Below are positions 58,012 through 64,000 of a stretch of DNA of 64,000 nt, piece after piece. Both the position numbers and the translations under genes were made by a program. The DNA is from Dyella tabacisoli (GTDB taxonomy: Bacteria > Pseudomonadota > Gammaproteobacteria > Xanthomonadales > Rhodanobacteraceae). The stretch lies in contig NZ_KZ857183.1 in assembly GCF_003350925.1 (NCBI RefSeq), forward strand, positions 62,001 to 126,000, read 5' to 3'. The first letter of the stretch is position 1. Every line of letters begins with the position of its first letter. The notes under the pieces are model-generated. The model had not been told where the DNA came from. It made no database searches and saw only the letters and a program-made list of their open reading frames with translations.

Positions 58012-59438
58012 TCCTGCGCGCTCACGGGGTACAGCTTAATGACGGTCTGCTCCGGTGGCAGGTCGCAATACACCGCCATGTTTCGCGCATTGCGAATGCC
58101 CTGCCAGAACGGATGCCTGGTATCGACCAGAAAATACGTGGTGTTAGGCGTTTTCTGCGGCAGCTCTTCCGGCGGCACCGGCAGCAGGTCGATCTTCAGG
58201 CCGAACAACGCCGCCTGCAGCAGGCGCGGCATTTCGTCCACCGAACAGATTTTGCCGGTGCGCGACAAGCGGTCGAACAGATCTTGCCCGCGCAGCTCGG
58301 ATTCAAAGGCCAGATAAAAGCGCGTCTTGTCTGACTCGAACAAGCTGGCCGCAAGCTCTGCCTTGTACAGCCGGCTGTCGAAAGTCAAGGTAATACCTAC
58401 CTCCGCCCCCACCGTGAGTGCCTTTATCAACGCCTCCGCGCGCTGAAAAGCGATGCGGAAACACGCGCGCAGATTGTCGTGATCGTATGGCGGCAGTTCG
58501 GTTTCCGCCGGATTGTCGCGCAGGCCGCCGGCGAACCCGATTTCCTCGGAGAACACCGAAAATTCAGCGACCAGTTCGCGCAACTGCTGATACAGCGGAT
58601 ACGGACCGATGATGCCGCCGCGGACGTGTTCCTGTAGATCGGCGATATAGCGTGCGAAGGTCTGCATCATCACCACCCGCATCACTTCCTGCGCGCTGGT
58701 GGAAGCCGCGCGGATGCCGCGCTGACGTTTCGCGCTGGAGAAATCCGCACCGCGCGAGGACAGCAGGTCACGCAAGCCGCGCGTCCATCGGATGAGATTC
58801 GCCGAGCCTTGCAGTGCGATCAACGCTGGAATGTAGTCGCTGGAAGGCTTGAAGCGTCCCGGCCCGTTCGGCACGATCTCGGCGAACTTGTAAGCCTCGC
58901 ATGCCGCCAGCAACGCCTCCGCACCCTCGTCGAGGCTGCTGATGATCTGCACCTGATAGCCGAGAAAGTCGACCTCCGCGGTCGGTGCCTGCGGATCGTA
59001 GGGATCGGCGCGCGATTCGCCGTCCAGCCGATGGCGCGCGGGCAATCGACTGCCGCGCTCGTCATGGCGTCCCAGACCATCGAGCGTGCGTTCACGCTTA
59101 AGCACCAGATACAGCGCTATCGGATCATTGCCGGGCACGGCCAGTTCGAGCAGGCTGCGCTCGGGCAGGCGTGCGTTGCCGCCGCCTTCGGCGGTGGCCG
59201 CTACCCCGCCGCTGATGACCTCGCCATGACGGGTCAGCAGAACGAAGCGTTCCAGCGTGGCCATGCCGGTAGCCAAGGCATCCTCGCGCAACACCAGCGA
59301 CTCGAAACCCCAGTAATACGGCGAAAACTGCCGATGCAAGCGCAAGGCATACGTCTGCTGCCAGGCATCCTGTGCCTGAAGATGTTGCGGGGTGAGGAAA
59401 CCACCCTGTGCCCAATGAACTTGTCGTAGCGGCTGCAT
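58008..59438 (-). CDS. tssK: Type VI secretion baseplate protein TssK
   Basis: A protein of 476 residues of the ImpJ/VasE family. VHWAQGGFLTPQHLQAQDAW is the classical opening, then SPYYWGFESLVL. The middle REL..FSVFSEEIGFAGG region and the C-terminal WQGIRNARNMAVYCDLPPE are also typical. TssK links the baseplate to the TssJLM membrane complex. AAGGACGCCGTGTC precedes the ATG. It overlaps tssL by four bases and lies 98 bases after the TraB/GumN gene. Confidence 0.94.
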   Translation of the reverse strand: MQPLRQVHWAQGGFLTPQHLQAQDAWQQTYALRLHRQFSPYYWGFESLVLREDALATGMATLERFVLLTRHGEVISGGVAATAEGGGNARLPERSLLELAVPGNDPIALYLVLKRERTLDGLGRHDERGSRLPARHRLDGESRADPYDPQAPTAEVDFLGYQVQIISSLDEGAEALLAACEAYKFAEIVPNGPGRFKPSSDYIPALIALQGSANLIRWTRGLRDLLSSRGADFSSAKRQRGIRAASTSAQEVMRVVMMQTFARYIADLQEHVRGGIIGPYPLYQQLRELVAEFSVFSEEIGFAGGLRDNPAETELPPYDHDNLRACFRIAFQRAEALIKALTVGAEVGITLTFDSRLYKAELAASLFESDKTRFYLAFESELRGQDLFDRLSRTGKICSVDEMPRLLQAALFGLKIDLLPVPPEELPQKTPNTTYFLVDTRHPFWQGIRNARNMAVYCDLPPEQTVIKLYPVSAQE

Positions 59439-59536
59439 GACACGGCGTCCTTATCGAATCTCGTTACCGAGTAGGGAGTTGCAGAAGTGCGAGTTCCAGA
59501 AGTGCAGCGGGCCACTCATCGACTTATCCATGTCAT

Positions 59537-60457
59537 TCACCATGGCTGCGTCGTCACGCTGAAACCGCGGCGGGCAAGCCCGGCCAGCAAGCCATCCTTG
59601 CCAGTGAGATGAATCGCACCGACGGCAACGAAGCAGCCGCCTTGGCGCAGCAGCGGATCGAGTTCTTCCAGCCAGCGCGCATTGCGGTGTTCCAGCAGGC
59701 ACTCGCGGGCATGTCGTTCGGCCTTTTGCGCGTGTTCGTCCAAGCCGTGCATGGCATCGATATCGGCGAGCCAAGCGGGCAGATTGCCATCGCGATAAAA
59801 AGCTAACGAACGTTCGGTTTCCTCGCGCAGCGCCTTGGGATCGGCCAAGCGCTGCCGCAGCACCACGGCGTAGTCGGCGGCTGGCGTGCAATCGAGTGCG
59901 GCGAGCTGATCCTCCAAGGTTTCCAGATGCACCAAGCGAAGGCTGTGGAGGCGCGCCATGTCCTCCACGATGCGATCGATGCTGCGCGGCGGTGCCTGCT
60001 CGGCGCCTTCCTCCAGCAAGGTCATGGCGACCCAGGGCTTGAAGCGATTGAGTTGGCTGCCGTTGTACTCGGGCAACAAAGTAATCAGTTCGATAAATTC
60101 GGTTCCGCCGATCAACGTTGCCAGATGCTGCCCTTCGGCGAGAAAACGATAACGGTCATAACGGGGCTCCCACGAAGTTTGGCCGTCCACTTCGTTGACC
60201 AGCACCCGCTGGGTCTCGATCGCGCTGCGTACGCGCTGCAGATCCAGCCCCAGCTCAGCGGAGGTACCTATATGAATAGTGCCGAACAGCAAGCTGTCCT
60301 TCCGCCCCGGCAGCGGCGAATGAATGCGAAACAGCACTCCGTGCGCCGCGCCCCAGTCGGCGCCGCCCTCCTGCGCCCGCAACGGCAACCACGCCAGCAG
60401 CCCGCAACCTATGGCGAGCAGAAAACGCAAGCTTTGCGATGGCCTTGCCGGCAGCAT
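59537..60457 (-). CDS. TraB/GumN family protein
   Basis: A protein of 306 residues from ATG 60457 (MLPARPSQSLRFLLAIG), chosen over 60475 because GGGAATCGAGCC precedes it. The signal peptide ends LPLRAQ. LFGTIHIGTSAELGL holds the first conserved His and GCFVAVGAIHLTGKDGLLA the C-terminal GxxH motif of TraB/GumN proteins, which are thought to be metal-dependent hydrolases. Same strand as tssK and possibly the first gene of the tssKLMA operon, but not a usual T6SS component. Confidence 0.88.
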   Translation of the reverse strand: MLPARPSQSLRFLLAIGCGLLAWLPLRAQEGGADWGAAHGVLFRIHSPLPGRKDSLLFGTIHIGTSAELGLDLQRVRSAIETQRVLVNEVDGQTSWEPRYDRYRFLAEGQHLATLIGGTEFIELITLLPEYNGSQLNRFKPWVAMTLLEEGAEQAPPRSIDRIVEDMARLHSLRLVHLETLEDQLAALDCTPAADYAVVLRQRLADPKALREETERSLAFYRDGNLPAWLADIDAMHGLDEHAQKAERHARECLLEHRNARWLEELDPLLRQGGCFVAVGAIHLTGKDGLLAGLARRGFSVTTQPW

Positions 60458-60641
60458 GGCTCGATTCCCGGTCATGAACGTCTGCGATTCTCACGACGCG
60501 CCCGCGCAACAGCCATATCACGTAGAGCCTAGGCCATTCGGAAAACACCTGGCCGATTGTCCCCGGCCGTGCATACGGCTATGTTGCTGATGCGCAGACA
60601 TGCCGTAAAAGGAAGCATTGCTATGCGCTATGGGGAATTAA

Positions 60642-61310
60642 ATGCACATACTTATTGCGGATGACCATCGACTGATCGTCGAGGGCGTCAAACTCAAGCT
60701 CGCCGAGCTGGACCCGGACACTGAGTTCTCGGTCGCCATGGACATGGACGAGTTGCGCCAGGCGATCCATCACGAGAGTCCGCCCGATCTCGCGCTGATC
60801 GATATCACCATGCCGGGCGTGCGCGGCAACCAGCACCTGGCTGAATTCATCGGGACCTTGCCCAACGTGCCGGTGATCGTGCTGTCCGGCTCCGAAGATC
60901 CTGCCTTGATGAAAGAAGTGCTGGCCATGGGCGTCCAGGGCTTTATTCCCAAGGCTTATTCGCCCGATGTGATGCTGTCCGCGATACGGCTGGTCTTGTC
61001 CGGTGGCGTCTACGTGCCGCCGATGATGCTGCAGGAAGCCAGTGGCCTCACCTTCCCGGTGGACGCCCACGAGGCATCCGATAGCTCACTCGAAGCCACA
61101 CTCGAAGAACGGCTGCGCAAGCTGCTTACCGAACGGCAGGTCGACGTATTGCGCCTGCTTTCACAAGGTAAGCCGAACAAGGTGATCGCGCGCGACCTGG
61201 GCATCAGTGAAGGAACCGTGAAAATTCATCTTGCTGCGATCTTTCGCGCGCTCAGTGTGCGCAACCGAGTCGAAGCCGTAGTCGCATCGCGGCGTATCAG
61301 CAGCTTATAG
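60642..61310 (+). CDS. LuxR/NarL-type response regulator
   Basis: A protein of 222 residues. Receiver: MHILIADDHRLIVEGVKLKL with acidic pair DD at 7-8, acceptor Asp near 54 (LALIDITMPGV) and Lys near 105 (IPKAYSPD). C-terminal helix-turn-helix: LTERQVDVLRLLSQGKPN and ISEGTVKIHLAAIFRAL. TATGGGGAATTAA precedes the start. No kinase lies beside it, so it is an orphan in this window. It diverges from the TraB/GumN-T6SS block, which it could regulate from the shared 184-base gap. Confidence 0.93.
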   Translation: MHILIADDHRLIVEGVKLKLAELDPDTEFSVAMDMDELRQAIHHESPPDLALIDITMPGVRGNQHLAEFIGTLPNVPVIVLSGSEDPALMKEVLAMGVQGFIPKAYSPDVMLSAIRLVLSGGVYVPPMMLQEASGLTFPVDAHEASDSSLEATLEERLRKLLTERQVDVLRLLSQGKPNKVIARDLGISEGTVKIHLAAIFRALSVRNRVEAVVASRRISSL

Positions 61311-61437
61311 GCATCGACCGCTGTCCGAGTGTCACCCATCGATCTTTTGTGCGGCGTATGCTGCTGCGATTGGAGCTTGCGAACGCTCCGTACCCATACC
61401 GGAAGAGCATCCGGTCGGTACTACCGGAGATGCCACC

Positions 61438-62493
61438 TTGCGCCAGGAGGAAGCCCCGCACCTTCGACACCGCCGTGCGCGTCCTGGCACGGTCTGGCCG
61501 TTACGTGGCTTGATGGCTTTGCTCGGCATGCTGTTCCCCGCGTTGGCGAGTGTGCAAACGGTTATCGCCGACAAACCGCTTGCGTTCGGCATTCTGCCGC
61601 TCGGCGGTCCGTCCGAGTCGGTGAATGCGTGGCGGCCCATGCTCGACGACATGAGCACCGCCCTGCAACGCCCTGTCAGCAGCGTCTCGGTAAGCACCTA
61701 CGAAGGACTCGCCCAAGCCCTGGCCGAGAAACGCATCGATCTCGCTTTCGTTTCCGGGCTGTTGGCCCTGGATGCCGTCACCAAGGACCGCATGCAGGTC
61801 ATCGCACAGCTCGCCAACGACAACCATTCGCGCAGCTATTACTCCGTGCTGATCGTCGGCAAAGACTCACCCATCCATAATCTGGACGACCTTTTTCACC
61901 ATCCTGGCCATTGGCGCTATGCCCATGGCGAGGTGCTGTCGGTTTCCGGCTACCTGGTGCCGGAAACCCAGCTCTTCGCCGAACGCAAACTGGATTCGGA
62001 CACCTATTTCGCCACCGTGACCGTGGACAACCACCAGAACAACGCATTAGCCGTGGCCAATGGCGAAGCTGACGTAGCCAGCAACAATACGGCAGACCTG
62101 GAACGCTTCGCCAAGCGCTTCCCGGAACAATACGCACGGCTGCGCATACTGTGGAAATCCAGCCCGATTCCGCATGCGGTGATTATCATCCGCAGCGACT
62201 TACCACCCGCCTTGCGCGATCAGGTCATCGGCTTTGTAACCCACTACGCCAGGCACGGGCGCAATGCCGCGGCAGAATTGGCCAAGCTCAAACTGATCCA
62301 CGACATCAGCGGCTTCAGCCCGGCTGGTAATGACGCATTGATTCCCTTTGCCAATATCCAGTACACCCTCGACCGTCGGCATGCACTCAGCGCGCAATGG
62401 ATCAACACGGCGGCTATGCAAGCGCGCCTGCAAAAAATCGAGACCGATCACAACGAACTCTTGCGACGACTGCAGCCGCCAGCAAGACCTTGA
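61438..62493 (+). CDS. PhnD-like periplasmic substrate-binding protein
   Basis: A protein of 351 residues from TTG 61438, which has GGAG seven bases before it; ATG 61513 (MALLGMLFPALA) is an alternative with a shorter signal peptide. LAFGILPLGGPSESVNAWRP, STYEGLAQALAEKRIDLAFVS and NNALAVANGEADVASNNT match the PhnD / phosphate-phosphonate binding fold (SBP_bac). No ABC permease or ATPase follows, so it may act as a sensor-type binding protein with the neighbouring regulator. A 20-residue basic lead is unusual for the signal. Confidence 0.82.
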   Translation: MRQEEAPHLRHRRARPGTVWPLRGLMALLGMLFPALASVQTVIADKPLAFGILPLGGPSESVNAWRPMLDDMSTALQRPVSSVSVSTYEGLAQALAEKRIDLAFVSGLLALDAVTKDRMQVIAQLANDNHSRSYYSVLIVGKDSPIHNLDDLFHHPGHWRYAHGEVLSVSGYLVPETQLFAERKLDSDTYFATVTVDNHQNNALAVANGEADVASNNTADLERFAKRFPEQYARLRILWKSSPIPHAVIIIRSDLPPALRDQVIGFVTHYARHGRNAAAELAKLKLIHDISGFSPAGNDALIPFANIQYTLDRRHALSAQWINTAAMQARLQKIETDHNELLRRLQPPARP

Positions 62494-62518
62494 GTGAATG
62501 CTACGGCCTTGCAGCTCT

Positions 62519-62549
62519 CGCTCCTCCCCCTGCATGCAGGGAAGGGAGT
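62519..62549. repeat. Dispersed GC-rich palindromic repeat, short copy 3
   Basis: TCGCTCCTCCCCCTGCATGC followed by AGGGAAGGGAG keeps the first hairpin of copies 1 and 2 in degraded form. It lies in the 152-base gap between the PhnD-like gene and mltA. Confidence 0.55.
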
Positions 62550-62645
62550 ACGGACATCCCGCAGTCGCCATAGCGCGTCGGAGATATGGCGGCCCTTCCC
62601 TTCGACGCCAATCATGATCGGCGTTCTCGCGCAAGGGAGACCATC

Positions 62646-64000
62646 ATGTCGCTGCGACGTCGCATCCATATCGATCACGCGCTCACCGGCTGCGTCCGCA
62701 TACTGCTGCTCTGCGGCAGTATCGCCGCCTCTGCACAAACAGTTCCGTCGCCGGCATCGTCATCCGCTCCACTGGCCGGCGCTGCGGACCTGGGCCAGCC
62801 TTTCGCCACCAAGTACGCACGCTTTCAACCGGTGCCGTTCGAGAGCATTCCGGGATGGCATACGGACACGGTGCGCGAAAGCCTCGACGTATTCAGCCGT
62901 AGCTGCGGGGTACTGGCGCGCAAGGATGCCTGGAGCGCCGCGTGTACCGAGCTGACCCAGACCGATGGCAGCAGCGACGATGCGGCACGGCACTTTTTCG
63001 AGGCCCATTTTCAGGTCTATCAGGTAATGAACCCGGACACGTCCGTGGACGGCCGCATCACCGGCTACTACGAGCCGCAACTGGATGGCAGTACCGAACG
63101 CAGCGATCATTTTCGCTACCCGGTCTACGCCCAGCCTCGCGACCTCTATCAGTTGGATGCGCGCTCACTGAGCGGCGCCCGTCGGCAAGCCTTTCGCATC
63201 GACGGCAACCGACTGCTCGCGGCCGCCCCTGGCAGCGGTGATGCTCACGACTATGAACTGGCGCTTGAAGACAACAGCCCAGGCGTCGCCGACAAACGCT
63301 ATCGCGTACGCATCGACGGCGAGCGCATCGTGCCCTACTACAACCGCCAGCAGATCGAAACGCAGGGAGTCGACGCCGACGTGATCGCCTGGGTGGATGA
63401 CGCTTACGCGCTGTACTCCATGCAAGTGCAGGGCTCGGGCAAGATTCGCCTGCAGAACGGCAATTTGATCCGCGTAGCCTATGCCGAGCAGAACGGGCAG
63501 CCGTTTCTGCCGAATGCCTCGCCCAGTGACACGGCGCTGGCCGGCAGCGCGATCAAGACTCGCGGTCTGCGTCTTGGGGCGGCGGCGGCCGCAGGCACGG
63601 CGGCGACCGCGAACGACGATGTGAGCGCGATCATTGCCCAGCTCAAACGCAGTGGCGATCACTCGACAGGCAACGTATCCCAAGCCACGGTGCCGACACC
63701 CGCTAACAATGCGCAGATCCCATCAAGGATCGCCCCATCAAAGATCGTCCAATCAAGGACCGTCCAATCCATGATCGACCGGCTGGGACGAAACGGCGAC
63801 AGTCCACACCCCGCCACTGCACCGGTGCTTGCCGATCCACCGGCGCCCGATGCTCGCGATCCACGCGTGCAAGCCATGATCGCTCAACTGCTGGGCAAGG
63901 CACCCGCCAGCTCGACCAGCAAGCCAGTGGTCGCCACCACCGGTAGCGAGGCGGCGCGATTGACTGTCGATCCGGCACACAAGAAAACCAAGCCCAATGG
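62646..64000 (+). CDS. mltA: Membrane-bound lytic murein transglycosylase A, with large insertion (3' end outside the window)
   Basis: At least 451 residues, cut by the right edge. AAGGGAGACCATC precedes the ATG. A signal segment (LTGCVRILLLCGSIAASAQ) is followed by YARFQPVPFESIPGW and GRITGYYEPQLDGS, the MltA domain start, then YSMQVQGSGKIRLQNG and RVAYAEQNGQPF near 278. Normally SIG-x-x-L would follow at once, but here at least 160 residues of Ala/Pro/Asp-rich sequence intervene, still unfinished at the edge. MltA cleaves peptidoglycan to anhydro-muropeptides. A Cys in LTGC could be a lipobox but sits in the signal start. Confidence 0.87.
   Translation, partial: MSLRRRIHIDHALTGCVRILLLCGSIAASAQTVPSPASSSAPLAGAADLGQPFATKYARFQPVPFESIPGWHTDTVRESLDVFSRSCGVLARKDAWSAACTELTQTDGSSDDAARHFFEAHFQVYQVMNPDTSVDGRITGYYEPQLDGSTERSDHFRYPVYAQPRDLYQLDARSLSGARRQAFRIDGNRLLAAAPGSGDAHDYELALEDNSPGVADKRYRVRIDGERIVPYYNRQQIETQGVDADVIAWVDDAYALYSMQVQGSGKIRLQNGNLIRVAYAEQNGQPFLPNASPSDTALAGSAIKTRGLRLGAAAAAGTAATANDDVSAIIAQLKRSGDHSTGNVSQATVPTPANNAQIPSRIAPSKIVQSRTVQSMIDRLGRNGDSPHPATAPVLADPPAPDARDPRVQAMIAQLLGKAPASSTSKPVVATTGSEAARLTVDPAHKKTKPN
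63720..63779 (+). repeat. 15-base tandem repeat inside mltA
   Basis: Four imperfect 15-base units: CCATCAAGGATCGCC, CCATCAAAGATCGTC, CAATCAAGGACCGTC, CAATCCATGATCGAC. In frame they encode five-residue units (PSRIA, PSKIV, QSRTV, QSMID). Frame-neutral expansion within the MltA insertion. Confidence 0.82.

Noticed and set aside
59451-59543. 30-codon minus-strand ORF between traB/gumN and tssK, ending just before the tssK ribosome binding site
   Set aside because: No clear ribosome binding site of its own and no recognisable features; could be real but unsupported.
1-64000. CRISPR arrays, tRNA/rRNA genes, insertion sequences, phage integrases
   Set aside because: Looked for and not seen: no regularly spaced repeats, tRNA-like folds with T-loop signatures, or transposase/integrase motifs.

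Overview
The window looks like chromosomal DNA from a high-GC gammaproteobacterium of the Xanthomonadales, most plausibly Rhodanobacteraceae (Dyella, Luteibacter or Rhodanobacter-like). The reasons are a GC-rich codon bias, a type VI secretion locus, DUF4124, DUF3617 and TraB/GumN proteins, a propeller-type histidine kinase and many small accessory enzymes. This placement is inference from gene content. I see no rRNA, tRNA, CRISPR array, transposase or integrase.

Layout. 1-2.5 kb: an exported DUF1800/DUF1501 pair, cut by the left edge. 2.8-5.6 kb: a doxX / F420-type reductase / SDR operon divergent from a LysR regulator, with a perfect inverted repeat between them. 5.8-12.5 kb: a patatin lipoprotein, an AT-rich orphan gene, a structured intergenic region ending in an intrinsic terminator just before an SGNH-hydrolase lipoprotein, then PhyH, pirin and a lone antitoxin-like gene. 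12.7-19.1 kb: LysR, SDR, an SDR relic, a MarR-GNAT fusion with an operator-like palindrome over its ribosome binding site, an excellent sigma-54 promoter in front of a 28-residue membrane peptide, a serine beta-lactamase-like hydrolase, a 20-codon ORF ending at a terminator, a secreted protein and a YciI/DGPF protein. 19.3-25.4 kb: a DUF4157 protein of the kind linked to contractile-injection toxins, a CPBP protease, a glycosyltransferase and a secreted beta-rich protein.

25.9-36.8 kb: one 3,624-residue nonribosomal peptide synthetase with order C-A-T-C-A-T-C-A-T-R. Its terminal reductase predicts release of a peptide aldehyde or alcohol. By-eye specificity codes suggest an ornithine-like residue, then proline, then an aromatic residue. 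The first condensation domain is clearly poorer in GC than the rest. 37-43 kb: a YciI protein, a nitroreductase-like gene coupled to a PaaK/CapK-like adenylating enzyme, DUF4124 and a hybrid histidine kinase.

43-60.5 kb: type VI secretion genes in two blocks on the minus strand, tssB-tssC-hcp-orf-tssE and traB/gumN-tssK-tssL-tssM-tssA. Between them lie a propeller kinase, a LuxR-type regulator and a DUF4123 adaptor. tssF, tssG, clpV, vgrG and tssJ are not in the window, TssM lacks a recognisable Walker A lysine, and TssL ends in a non-OmpA domain. 60.6-64 kb: a LuxR regulator, a PhnD-like binding protein, and an MltA transglycosylase running off the right edge with a large repeat-bearing insertion.

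A GC-rich palindromic repeat family recurs at 25.8, 52.0 and 62.5 kb. Short in-frame tandem repeats (15- and 24-base periods) have expanded in the linkers of at least three unrelated proteins.
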